A stretch of 64,000 nt of DNA from Sympetrum striolatum (taxonomy: Eukaryota > Arthropoda > Insecta > Odonata > Libellulidae): assembly GCA_947579665.1 (NCBI GenBank), contig OX388347.1:19398562-19462561 (forward strand), given 5' to 3'. The notes beneath the pieces are model-generated. The model ran no database searches. It saw nothing but the letters and a program-made list of their open reading frames with translations, and was not told the origin of the DNA. Shown here in pieces: positions 23,835-35,809 of the stretch. Both the position numbers and the translations under genes were made by a program. The stretch's first letter is position 1, and each line of letters begins with the position of its first letter.

Positions 23835-26800
23835 TTTTAATGGCCGTTTCGTCCTCTGGTACCCTTCTAAACTCTGGTCAAAGGAAGTCCATACCTGTCC
23901 ATATGTCCATTCCTGGACATACAGAAATAGTTGCGCGCCCGACTTTTATTGCCTACGGTATTTGGCTACGAGACAACAGACGGAGTGACGTAAGCCCGAA
24001 TCATAAAACCTTGTATTGACCACTCCCAAAGCATATGGCGCCGTGCGCGGAATACTCGAATCGAACGAAAGTAAAACCCCCGGCGGGGTGGCTTGTAATT
24101 TCCTCCACTTTCTCGGACGCTAACGATTCTCATTTTATCCGTTTCAGGTGAGTGCCGTGAGCTTCTCTGGTGCCGCTAATCGATGGTGAGTGGAGGGAGC
24201 CCTCCTCTGGATGCATGTGTAGGACTTCCGCCCTCCTCCCACTTCCTTTCTCACGCCGTGGACAATGAACTTGTCTTAAATGAATTACGACAGCCCTGCG
24301 CGTAATCCCTGCTGCCTCTTATTACCTTAGGGAGAGAGTGTTTCAAGGCGATTTTATAAATAACAGGGAATGCTACTTTCGGCGTGGCGTCTGCAAGGCG
24401 GTGAGTGATGTGATGGGACAATGTCCAAGGAGTTCGGCTCCGTCCGTAGTAGGTTGGGTCGCCAACTCTTTAAGACAATGGTTTCCAGACGGTGTGAGTT
24501 AGTTAGTGAGTCGTGACGAAAATGTTGGTGTTTCGCGTGGTACGCCACAGTGACCGATTTGCCTAATCCCTGTTATGCATGAGCTGCATTTTTCGCTTAT
24601 AAGAAGAACACATTGCAAAAATACCGTTCCAGTTTTAAGATTATTTAAGAAAAACTCCTTTGTGGGAATGCATCTAGAGCGAAGTGGGTGAAAAATACGA
24701 CGAAAACGATGTAAAAATGTATATAAAGACTAAGCAGAAATACAACGTTAATAGGAAATCACTTATGATAATACGAAAAGATTGCACTTCACAGTCGGTG
24801 TTGTCTTCGTTTTCAATTTAGACTGTTTCGTAAAGACGTGGTATAAAATTGCCGATTTGAGTTGAGTTGGGAAGTTCACATTTGAGGATTGCTTCATAAC
24901 CGGTGAGCAGCTTCATGGTGTTGTTCAACTTGTTCGATCTTAGTATTTCACACATCATCCATGAGTTTTAACTTTGCGTAGAGCCTGCGCGTAGAACGAA
25001 GGGCCTTAAAATTTGAAGGCCCTTAAGAAGCTTAAGCTTCCCGAATTCAAATTTTACCGCGTCTGAAATAAGTTAATATCAATATGCAAGAGTGGTATCT
25101 TTTTGTAGGTTTTTCTCGGATATCTTATGAGGAAAGTTATTCTCACGCAAAACTCATGTCCTAAATTTTCTGGTCATTACTGATATTTATATTTCCAAGA
25201 ACTACGAGGCGATAAAATTTCCTAAAATTTTCTTGAACATATAATCCATTCATACCACGGTAGCCAAAATTTCATTTCATTCAGGAGTAGATGATAGTCT
25301 ATTTTCGTGCGCAAACGTAGTTACTTCCTTTGAAAAAAACTTTAATTAGACAGTGAAAAGTTTGTCGGATAAGATCAAAATTTTAATTTAATTTAAAAAA
25401 ATGCCTTAAATTTGCAACTATTTCCGTCATTGCCATAGTTAACTTTGTACGTTAGCAAAAGGTCTACTTATATTTAAATCCAAATTGGAACCATAGACGC
25501 TATCAGTAATTTACGAGGAAGGGCTAAATAGCAATCGTTGTATCGCCTCAAGAAGGTCTTTGACCTCACCTGACGATGCTATTGGACCATAGTGGTACCA
25601 AAGCCCCAAAAATACCTCCGAGGTATCTGTACCTGAACGCTCAAGCAAGTGTGAAATAGAAGTCTGAGCTTCAGTCGTAACGATATGCAGTCTTTAGTGG
25701 TGCTAAAGATGTTCTTTCAATTTAACCCTTGCCTTAAATTAGGTAATTCTTTTCGGAAAGTCAACGTGAAGTTAGCATGCTCTCCGTATTTGGTAGGAAC
25801 GATGTAGAAATATGCACTCTGAACATCAATCACAAAGTGAAGCTGATTTTCATGTATCCCTTGTTATTTGGAATTGAATTTTTTTAATTTTTAAACCTAT
25901 AGCATATGGCTTTTTCAACCTGTAGGGAGCATCAAAAATCTTGAAAATGTCATCATTATTTTATTATTTTGACAAATATTTTTATTAGGAGGATTCCATA
26001 ACTTACTGATTTGTATCGAATATTTTGAATTCGGTATTATTCAGATAATTAAAGTTCAATTCTGGAGAAAGCTTATAAAAAATAGCATCCTTTGCTAGAA
26101 ATATTATAATAATAATATTTTGCTTGAAAATGTTGACGATTTCTCCGTCCAAATTTCATGAATTACTTCGTGATATACGTTTAATAAAAATAACTCAGCC
26201 GTGGTCTTATTCAGTAACTTTGACGTTCGATAAAATATTTGAAAATCTAATTCCGATTCCCCAAGTTCTCAAACTATTTATCTATATATAGTCAACTCAC
26301 ATTTCAATGGCAGGAATGTATTTTAGTAGATAAAGTTGTAACCCATTAATACGGAATCTTCCTTAACTCACTGGAATATCCGTAGAATTATTTATTTCGG
26401 ATGACTCTTGCTTACTAAACTCTCCGGGAGTTTTAATGGTTTCAGTTGGGGGTATTTCCTTTCTCGCGTTGTCAGTATTATTTTAAATCGGACTATACTA
26501 AATGTTTAATGGTGTTCTAATGAAGCGGTATGTTGGACGGGTATCGCCCAGAACGAATATTCACATTCTGAAACCTTTTAGCATTCATAACTCTTCATTT
26601 TGCATCTTGCCGTTTTGTTTGAAAAAAATTGAGTCAATTTGTGTGCACGATTTTGGTTAACGGTGTATTGGAGCTTTTATATTAGTTATTGCTACCCGAA
26701 GGTACTGTTCGTTACCATGATTTGAATTCCTGCACTATTGTTATTTTACCCTCTATAAGGTAATTTCAGACTAGTTGCTTTTTCATGTTCAAGCTTGATT

Positions 26801-26930
26801 AGTTAAATATATTCTTGTAAAATCTCCTTCTATATGTTTCCCTTTTCTTTGTATTATTATTTTTAGTATATGCAGGAATGGTGTGAGGCACGTAGGACCC
26901 CAAATAAGGGCTCCTACGTTCATCAGTGTA
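23835..26930. other. Gene-free stretch
   Basis: The part at 24020-24560 is GC-richer (CpG present) and open on several frames, without a recognisable motif. From 24600 to 26930 the DNA is AT-rich. No shared repeat found. Confidence 0.35.
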
Positions 26931-29335
26931 TAATGAGCTGAAATGGTCTCTTCTGAAAACATTCTTTCCAGTCCTTTTCCCATGCAAGCTCACAATGGTT
27001 TCCCGAGCGCTGTCGTACCCAATTATGCTAATATTTTCGTTTACCAAGGAATTAAAGCAATTACAAGAGGAGACTACGTGGTTGTATCGCCTGCACAAAT
27101 TGCTAAAGACATTGTTTCGCTTGGATTGCCTTAAACCGTTGCTTGCCCTCTTTCCGCTTCTTGAAGTTACGCCGACTTCTCACACTAACTAGTAGCACGT
27201 AACATATCGAAGGGATCTCACAGTGAGAACGTTTATCTTTCTACTTGCATCGCATCATTGGTTTCAGCGCGTGAACAAACTCAGCCATTTCCATTTTTTT
27301 CCTCGTAATTTCTCTTAGAAAGAAATCTAGAATGTTGATCGAATTGAAAGTAGACAAATTGTCCTTGGATTTTCATAAATTATAGCTAATTGAAAATTAA
27401 CGCTCTCGCTACCGTATATAGATTAATGGACTATTTTTCATTTTCTGTTAATTCTGTGGACAAAAATTGTTTTTTTGAGCTAACTTTGTCTCATTCTCTG
27501 TCAATAACCATGATATGACAGCTATTGAAGTAAAAGTTATGCTTTATTATGGTATTCATTTTGGTTAATCCTTGTCAAATGCTGTGATTAGCGTTTTCCA
27601 TGGGGTCTGTGTGTCTTATTCACATAGAAGTTGTCCATTCATAGCTAAAGTCGGCAAATGATCTCTTTTACTTTTTATGTCTAAACGTCCATACTATCGT
27701 CAAGTAGATCTGAAAGTCTGCTTTCTATCTGTTGGGCAGCGGAAACATCTGAAGAGGGCAAAAAGTAGGTGAATGTTTGAAGAATGAAGCTGCAAAATCT
27801 TGTGTCTCTATCAACTACTTTTTATTAGAATCATTTAAAATTGGAACCGAAGAACACTTTTTTTATTTGTGTTTAATACTTCGGAAAATTTTATTTATCA
27901 TGGATGCAAATCATTTTACTGTTAATGGAGTACAGAGATTATCACCTGTTCTTTTTTTGAGTATTTAAGGACGAAGAGTTATTGATTGATTAAAATATTA
28001 AGTATATGGCGGATAAGCAATCTTCCGTAGGATTCATCTTAACACCACCCTTAAAAATAGTATCGAATATTAATTTTAAAAACGTTTTTTGTGGCATTAA
28101 ATTTTAATCCGTTAAAATAATACTTGATGATAATTTTAACCTAAATGGAAGAAGAAATAAGATGTTTCAAATTAAATTCCACCAGATTCCACGTAGTACT
28201 TTCAATTTAGTTGTAACCTAATCATAATCTTATTCTTTGTGACATATTTTTAACTTATTAACTTTTTCGTTGATTTCGAGAAGTTAAGAATAACTTTGAA
28301 AGTGAAAATCTAAAACCAGTTATGAATGAAGCATCTCTCATCTCAGTTCATTCTTCGTGGTAAATGAAAACTTTTCATTTAGTCGTCTCACGATGCGCAT
28401 CATAATTCTATTTCGTTTGTATAGTCAATATTTTTGACGTTGTTACTTCGAGCACATATCAGCAGCCACGCTTCGGTAGCTGAAAAACCGTGTGATAGGG
28501 GTGTATTACCAAAGTTTGAACGCAGGGAGAGGATGGAAGACAGGAAAAGCCTGTCGAATGCGGTGGGCAAAACGATGAAGAGTAAACGAACGCAGTCGAA
28601 ATAATGAAAGGGGATGTTTTATAAAGTTTGAAGGGAAAAAGGCGTTCAAGGAAATCGTGGGGAGAAGTGCTTTGAATATTCGAGGCTGCTACTTCGCTTA
28701 CCCAGAAAGCGTGAAAGCTACGTATGAATGTAATTCTGCTTGTAATGCTGGCGAAATTATTCTGAGCTTAATTCCACCCCGGAAGCGACCCCACCCAAGG
28801 GGGAGCATTTCCGATTCGCGTCGTTTCGGCGTTAGACGTCGATTCTGGGAACGCATCTCGGATTAAGGGAATCGCTGCGTAATTGCGTGCCTCGAGATAC
28901 GTGGAGGAGGGGCGGTGAGAGGTGCGCCCGTCGCGAATTCTTAGGAGGAGAAGGAAGGATATAGGCATTCTTGGTGCAATTACGCAGCGTGGTTACCACG
29001 CAACGGTATAGCGTTTTTACCCATAATTTAGTGCTCATTCAGTTGGCCTACAACGATTCTCCTTCGTATGTAAGTGCGTGTCGTACAGACCAAAAGCATA
29101 TGGTACAGTTACCGGTGAGGTTTAAAGTGTGGTCGGTGGTGTAAGCAATTAAAGTAATCGCGAAGAAGGAAGTTCCAGTTTTTATTCCATTTTACTATAA
29201 ATAGTCAGCGTGCTATTCAGGTGCCTTATGCAAGGAACAGTTATCATCGTTGGTATTCCGGCTTCCCTGGGATTCGTGACTGTGTTGTCAATCTTCGCAT
29301 TTTACTGTGTCCGCTTTTTTTCTCCAAGTCATGAT
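26931..29335. other. Gene-free stretch with short frames
   Basis: At 26937-27134 two plus-strand frames and one minus-strand frame overlap. One ends in a peptide with VVVSPAQIAKDIV, which looks protein-like, but no family is recognised. The part at 28500-29000 is GC-rich, and a perfect 14-bp inverted pair (CGCTGCGTAATTGC) lies at 28873-28886 and 28976-28989. Confidence 0.35.
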
Positions 29336-29344
29336 ACCTGTCTA

Positions 29345-29525
29345 TCCATCCTCGACACCATCTAAGAGCTTGGATCTTTTTCTATCCCAAAAGGACGTTC
29401 TGTGATATCTTTGATCTGTCATTATCTTGACGGCTATTATCGTATTCTTTAACATCTTCTCAACGCGAAGGATTTCCTCGACCCATCCATCCATTTTTAA
29501 TTTGTTGATTCATTGCCTTATCTTT
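29345..29525 (-). pseudogene. Possible LINE reverse transcriptase remnant
   Basis: On the minus strand a frame reads INKLKMDGWVEEILRVE and later TSFWDRKRSKLL before a stop. The order (short basic lead, KxDG, VEEI, then a basic FWxRKRxxLL segment) resembles the region after the YADD box in many LINE reverse transcriptases. No catalytic motif is visible and the spacing is approximate, so this is tentative. Confidence 0.25.
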
Positions 29526-29599
29526 CGAATTATCATGTTGTATTTGTTGTCAACACTCCTGAATATTAATCAATAAATTTCAGTAATTTAAGGTTTTTA

Positions 29600-32295
29600 T
29601 GAGCAAGTACTTATTAGTATTAATGTAAGCAAATGTGAGTAGTCAAATGAACCAAGTTTCTGGTGCATTCATGTAGGGCCAATTGAGACGATAAACAATA
29701 TAGGGTTAAGTATAAAACAACAAATGGGTGACCTTAAATAATTTCTAAGAATTAGGAAGAAAATATTTTAACAAGAAATACCAGGATTGAGTTCCACAAA
29801 GTCAAAGCTTCTTTGATTGAATTTCTAAGATATAAAACTATACAGGAGGAGATTTATATTTTTAATAATAATAAAATAATTAAATACAAATTTGTAATAA
29901 TAATTACATTCAAATTTGTATAAGGGATGCCTATTTTAACTTTGAAGATGGGATGGGAGGACAAAATTAATGCTCTGAAACTATATGAGACGAGAACCAT
30001 TTTGTTTGTATTTAGCATTGATAATCTTTTAAATATGATTTCAGCCAAGCTATTCAGCTACAACGTGAACTAGAAACAAAAAGTACCACACGTATCTGGT
30101 AAAATATAGAAATTTGATATATACTGTAGACTTGCCACGCCCGTAAATTCAGCCCTAGTTTTCTTATCTAGGGCTCTAGTTTACAATTTGGAATGTGCAC
30201 TTAGATCATACCAATAGTATGTGTCGTGCGTTAAAATCTTCTTTTTAATTATGACGAAACCATGCGAGATTACATGACGCTAGAGGCAGAATGCACTTAT
30301 TATTTTCATGAAGCTTAAAATTGCTTATTAGTCATGACGGAATGAAAGTAAATTTCGAGATTTCCCTTCTTTTACACGCTAATTAGGGAGGAGAATGTAA
30401 TTTAATGATCTCTTTCGAGTCCGTTTCAATAATTCGGTATCACAAGTATGCCTCATAGAATTGTCATTGAATTTTCATTGCTGAGGCGGCGTAACTCGCT
30501 TTTAAAAGTAGGAATTCCAATAGATTGATATTGAATATTTAAGACGATGTAGAAACGTAGCTCAAAGGTGAGAAAGCGGGACGATGCAGTCAACACAGGA
30601 TCAAATACGCCGAGCATTGAAATCTCCCCCGTAGTTAACAATTGCATGGGCAGTTGGCGTCAGAGTAGATCCCCCTTGGCTCCCGGAATTGGAGCAGCCG
30701 ATCGACAATCATGTCGTAATGAAGAAAAAAGTGGTTCCCGATGCATGGGCTCAGTACGAGCAAAGCCGCGGTGCTGTAGTGGACACGTGAAAGGGCCATT
30801 GAAGTCTCTCGCTATTTATAGGTGCCCGTTTTTTGCAGCCATGCGCCCAAGCGCTGAAAGGCAAGTGCCTCGGGCAGGATTCCCGTCGTATAATTCTGCA
30901 CGCATTCATCCTCTCTTTCTTTATAAATAATAATGCGAGAATGAGATTTAATTTGATGGTTTTCCATTTCTTATAAATGGTTCGTCGTATATCTTTTACC
31001 TTACTACGTTATGTCCATGTGCCGTAAAGTTCCCTACTTAACGTATTTACCTTTATTTCTTGGTAACTTCATTCCATCATTACGTCATACAGCATCTTTT
31101 ACTTTTATCCCTCCTTTATTAGATTGGTATAAATATGTTTGAGCTCGTGATCTGTCAAATGAAACATTAAAATAACCCTAGATGTTTTTTCAATACTGAG
31201 GTATTTGCCTTTATTTTTAAGTACATTTTCTATCGCTCTATTTGTTACTGTATTGGCGTATCATTTATGAAGGTGGCCTTGCTTTTTAAGATTTTCATTT
31301 GCAGATATTTTTGTAAGAATTTAGCTAACTATCTCAGCGTAATTTTTCTTTCATTTAAAACAAGGGATTCCTTTGAGTAGACGTTCTTAATGTGTGTGAA
31401 GTAACAAGGTATGGAGTTCAATTTTCTATTTAGTACCCCAGTACTTGACTCGTTTCTCTCGAGTTTCCCAATTTTATCTGAAAAGACAGAATTAAAAATT
31501 CACGAACATTACTATGTTGAATATAATCATTTCGATTTAACCTATGGAATTATGAAACGTAAGAAAAACATATTACTTTCTGTGCTGAACATGAATCAAT
31601 TATTTTTCCCGGCAAGAGCGAAAGAATCTCAATAAGGTGTCGAAAGCATTTATATTGTTAGAAAGCAATTGCAGTAAACCAACGGGCATACTGGGAAAAC
31701 CATATCAAGCGTGGCTGGTAAATCAAGACGAGTTCCATTGTTTTCGAGCATGGATGCTTCTTGAACCGGTGCGTAATACCGTTACAATACCTATCGCAGT
31801 TTTTTCAGCGTACTTAATCTTTTTCCTATTTATTTTTTATATTCTTTTGCGTTTTATTTTTTTCTCATTATTTTGTGCGATTGTAATGAGTTTATTTCAC
31901 TTCATTATCAGTTTGAAATAATATTTTTACGGCATTACCCTAAAGTCTATTATGAAATATAATTTGATATGCATTACATTAAATGTATCATATTTAAACA
32001 CATTAAGGAAACTGTAAAATTGCAAATTTTTACAGGCAGATATATTTCATTACTAATTTTTCATTATTGAATATGCCTACACTATAAATATGTTTTATTG
32101 AGAAAACAGTTCTTAATTTTCTTAAAGAAACTTTGACTTGTACTATCCTTGAATCAACAACATCTTGTACTCTTTAATAACCATTTTCTCAATGCTTCTC
32201 TCGGTGAAACTCAGTCTATGATTCCTCAACAAAAACCTTCCGCTTGTAATCATCTTTCTAATAAACTCTATAACATCACTTCGTGGAAGGACATT
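29600..32295. other. Gene-free stretch
   Basis: The part at 30550-30900 is GC-richer and contains a 120-codon plus-strand frame (30568-30930) without recognisable domains. Two consecutive T-rich frames at 31411-31635 and 31637-31921 give hydrophobic peptides expected from composition. Nothing is supported as a gene. Confidence 0.35.
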
Positions 32296-32299
32296 ATAA

Positions 32300-32366
32300 G
32301 GTTATGGAAAAAATAACAAAGTAAACTTCCGTGTGGAAGTTTACTGTGCTATATGTTTCCATAACC
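32300..32366. repeat. 67-nt hairpin, two perfect stem segments
   Basis: Outer arms GGTTATGGAAA (32300-32310) and TTTCCATAACC pair perfectly. After an asymmetric-sequence internal loop of about 10 nt each side, AGTAAACTTCC pairs perfectly with GGAAGTTTACT around a GTGT loop. Size and shape fit a miRNA-type precursor or the remnant of a small palindromic element. Transcription is not shown by the sequence. Confidence 0.85.
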
Positions 32367-32557
32367 ATTCATCTTTCTGTTGATGAAATCGGCCTCGAGA
32401 TGTAATTACGCTTACGAAACCTGTAGCGAATCGATGTCTCTGTGGAAAAGTGCAAGAAGTCTTTTTTCGTTACACTCCACCTTTCTATTTTTCATATTTT
32501 TATATATTTATATACTGCACAAGCACAGATATATGCTAATAGCCTATATATGAAGTA

Positions 32558-32678
32558 CATGGGTGGTCTGAAAAGTTTCCGACATTTCGTCATTTCTCAA
32601 CATGTTTTCTGAAGATATCTGAAAATTTTCTGAAGATTTCTGAAAAATCTGGGGTCGGAAACTTTTCAGACCACCTCG
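32558..32678. mobile_element. Mariner-like MITE, copy 2
   Basis: Nearly identical to 1942-2063, including the two 21-bp internal units, with about three differences in the interior. Here both TA dinucleotides are intact (32556-32557 and 32679-32680). The interior is in the same orientation as copy 1, but the outermost bases are exchanged: CATGGG lies on the left and CGAGG on the right (read inward). Confidence 0.9.
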
Positions 32679-32689
32679 TATAAGTAAAC

Positions 32690-33530
32690 TCAATTTCTCC
32701 CGGAAGCAAGACGTATGCAAGTTCTAAAATTAACGACCTTTTTAATGACCGTAGGGAATAATCGGTTCAGATTGTTAGCTGAGCAGAATGTCATTATGTA
32801 GCTAGATCTCCTATGAAATTGTTTGACCGTGTATCGTGACATTCGTGTGCTTCAAACCTTGCGCTTCAAGCCAGTCTCTCCAAGGTTCGTCTAGCATTCC
32901 TGCATCCATCCCGAGCGTCGAAAAACGAAGAAGTTATGCATGGACGTAAGGCGTGGATAGGTTTAATGAATGGCCTGCGATCCTTCTCGCCTCTAAAGAA
33001 AGTTCCCGCGAGCATTCGTGATGAATGCATTGCTTATGGAAAGGATGACATTCGACCCATTATTTATGTTATCTCCCACTGACATTCACACTTATGAAAA
33101 TTTCCCTCGCGACCCATTTCCACGTTGGCAGTCACGATGCGGCGTTGCTAGGACGAGGAGCAAACAAGGAGGGAATACGAACTGGAGCCAATCTAGGAAT
33201 TATTTATCTTTCCCGAGAAGAATCAGTCTGGAAATCGCTCTTTGAACTCTGTTTTGAGTACCGCCTCCATTACCGGTGGTTGAACGATTACGGTTGAAAA
33301 AGATTTTTTCTTGGATTCTCCACTTCAAGGGGGTGGATGTTTCCTTAAGCCAATGCATGCCAACCTTTTGTCTTCGGCGACACACTTCCGTAATAGCTCA
33401 AACTGCCTGGCACACAAAACCACGTGTTTTCTGGTCACATCGTGAATTCGGAATTGACAAAGAAGAAAGTTCTGAGTGTGAAGTAAAATATTTTATCATT
33501 TTCATTAGAAACTTCCATTGAATGATAATT
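32690..33530. other. Gene-free stretch
   Basis: GC-richer at 32880-33300, with overlapping frames on both strands (33018-33245, 33094-33297, 33200-33385) that show no family motif. Confidence 0.35.
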
Positions 33531-33537
33531 AAGGTTC

Positions 33538-33708
33538 ATTATTAAGGGGAGATTGAGACTGAAAAGTGTCTTCTTCCATCTAACCTTTTGTCATTGATAT
33601 TATTTACATAAAAATATTCGTGTAGGTGAATAGAAATAAGCAGTGGATGTAAAAAAACCTAAGGTGATTTCTTAGGAAAAAAGATCCACTGCAGGAAAAC
33701 ACCCGTAT
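33538..33708 (-). repeat. Family A retroposon 3' end, subfamily 1
   Basis: Minus-strand copy. It has CCTGCAGTGGATC, a perfect six-pair stem-loop at 33658-33676 (CCTAAG, 7-nt loop, CTTAGG), and a terminal stem-loop at 33555-33570 (GACACT, loop TTTC, AGTCTC; one mismatch). A degenerate AATAATG stands where AATAAA is expected, and no simple tail is left. An older copy than 955-1200. Confidence 0.7.
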
Positions 33709-33714
33709 CATATC

Positions 33715-35460
33715 TTAATGCGATTATATGATAATTATCTTCCATAATAAAGAGCGTAGGTTATGCGAAAAAATCGTCGTATATTACTGTGTGCACTAAC
33801 AACTCGCGGTTCAATTCCATAAGTAGAGACGACTTCACGTAGTAAGTAGGTGATGAATCCGTCTCAAGGGACATCGATTTTTGGGCCTTAATTCCCAGAT
33901 TTTCCGGAATTGAATATGAACTCTGTACTTAGTTAATGTATGAAAATATACAATTATTTCCTGTACACGATCCTATCTCCTTTAGCCTCCTATAGATTTA
34001 GAGAGAGGCGTATAAAAGCAGTATAATGATCTTATGAATGACCATTTTCATAGTAATTTCTAAGGAGCGACTGGGATTAATGCTATATTTCAGTATCCAT
34101 CACACTACAGCTAATTTTACATTTATCAAAGCTATGACCAAGAATTAGACATCGACAATGACAAATTCAGTTTCCCCTATCCTTTATCGAACGACATATA
34201 AAAATTTGCATGTATTATTAATCAAGATACGCTGGCAGGAATAAATGACGATCTGGTTGATGTGCTAAATAGTGTTGTTAATAGTGAAATACCTAAGATA
34301 TTCACCAGCGATCTTGAACCTGATTAACAAATCAAAGAATTACAATATTGAAACTAATATATCGTTTATATAATCATCATGATAAAATCATCATTCGTAT
34401 TAATAATTGACGTCTTTGTAAGTGTTCCAAAAAGTTAATAATGAAGACTTCCATTCCCCTGAAAATGCAGCGGTGTAATATTCGATGGCGAATATTCACT
34501 CAGAAGAGAAAACGTGTACAATTTAGACAGCGGCTGCCTGAGGGCGGCCGTGCACCTTCCGTATGCTGCTCAGTCTCAATCCGTTTGCCGAATGAGCGAC
34601 ACAACGGCACCTTCCACCGCAGTCTCTTTATGGTAACCCGCCTACGATCTCTGCTGCAGAAAGAGGAATTTTGCACGAGAGGTGTGCTCCTGCAAATAAC
34701 CCGGAGATAAACAGGTGTGAGAAAGGTACCGCCGGTCGAAGCCCAGCCTTTTTTCACGCCCGTTTATTTCTTGGGTATTTGCCTTTTATTCGGAATTCTT
34801 TCCCTCTTCCTTGTTTGGCAACTGCAGAGTGGAAAGAAGCGCTGGACATGAAGACGGAACCTTACCGAAACTGGAAAAATAGTTATTTCTGCCGGATTGA
34901 AAACCTAACCGAAAAAATTGAAGTCCTTGAATGCGAACCGGGACCGAAAACGGTTTCGTTTATATTATACATGTCCGCATTTATTTAATTACGAATTTAG
35001 GCTTCAAACTACTACTAAATACTATTTATGGTGGAAATAACTAAGTAAAAGTTTCCCAGAATATTTAATGCGACCGGACCAGTTTCAACAGTTGATAATG
35101 CAGTTTCACCGGCTTCTACAATTAATTTTATACCATTTTACTTAAGTATAAGTTTCGGAGCTCAGCTAAATCTGCGTAACGGCGAGTTGCCACAAGCTAA
35201 AATTAAGTCTTTAATAAGTCTGAATTTACCTTATTTAATGTATCGCCCATTACTTTTTAATATCGTAAGTTTTAGGAAAAATAATTGAACCTCATTTCAC
35301 AAATAAATTTTAGCCTAATAGAATAACCTTCGGAAGTATATGACAATTTTGATTTTTAAATAAATTACATTTTTTAGTAATGAGATCAAAAGCTAGGGTG
35401 CGATTGCATGATAAAGTAGTAGTAGTTCCATGTAGTACAATTAAATATGTAAAAGCCGAC
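33715..35460. other. Gene-free stretch
   Basis: Mostly AT-rich. The frames at 34441-34710 (plus), 34500-34757 (minus) and 34671-34988 (plus) overlap one another in a GC-richer patch and carry no recognisable motif. Confidence 0.35.
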
Positions 35461-35464
35461 TGTA

Positions 35465-35700
35465 TTTGTGTTTGGTAGGGGTGTTTGTATATTGTTTATC
35501 TTACTTGTTTGTCATATTGTACTGATTGGGCCTATTGCTACTGTTAAGATGTGTACTGTCCACGGGAGGTTTTTGGAAGGGTTTCCCTGTCATCTTTGGG
35601 CGAATGCCGGAATACAGATTGTATTGCTGTATCCCCCTCAACCGTTGCCACCTGGTATTAATACCAACTTGCAGCGTTTAAATTAATAAATAAATATATA
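35465..35700 (+). repeat. Possible retroposon 3' end
   Basis: A 72-codon frame (35468-35686) runs into TTAATAAATAAATATATAAA, which looks like a polyadenylation signal with a simple A-rich tail. No second copy is seen in the window and no protein motif is recognised. The call rests only on that layout. Confidence 0.25.
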
Positions 35701-35743
35701 AACTCAGGAAAAGTTGCAGAAGGTGTAACCGGTAATAAAGAAC

Positions 35744-35802
35744 GTGTGTTTACGCTCTCTGTCACACGTCGAAGGGTGGCTTGTCGGGTATTAATGTAGA
35801 TA
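35744..35802 (-). repeat. Family C repeat, copy 2
   Basis: On the minus strand ATCTACATTAATACCC, then ACAAGCC and GTAAACAC match copy 1 (5771-5830) in order with scattered substitutions. It lies only about 1.4 kb from another minus-strand copy. Confidence 0.65.
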
Positions 35803-35809
35803 TGAAATG

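Noticed and set aside
26937..27134. Plus-strand frame with the protein-like segment VVVSPAQIAKDIV
   Set aside because: It overlaps a longer plus-strand frame and a minus-strand frame, a stop lies just upstream, there is no clear splice acceptor, and I recognise no family. Low stop density explains it as well.
30568..30930. 120-codon plus-strand frame
   Set aside because: The cysteine and arginine content comes from the GC-rich patch. The cysteine spacing does not form a known finger or disulphide pattern.
31411..31921. Two adjacent frames giving hydrophobic peptides like membrane segments
   Set aside because: T-rich DNA produces F/I/L-rich peptides. There is a stop between the two and no recognised family.
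33795..33840. B-box-like word GGTTCAATTCC
   Set aside because: No A box or cloverleaf around it.
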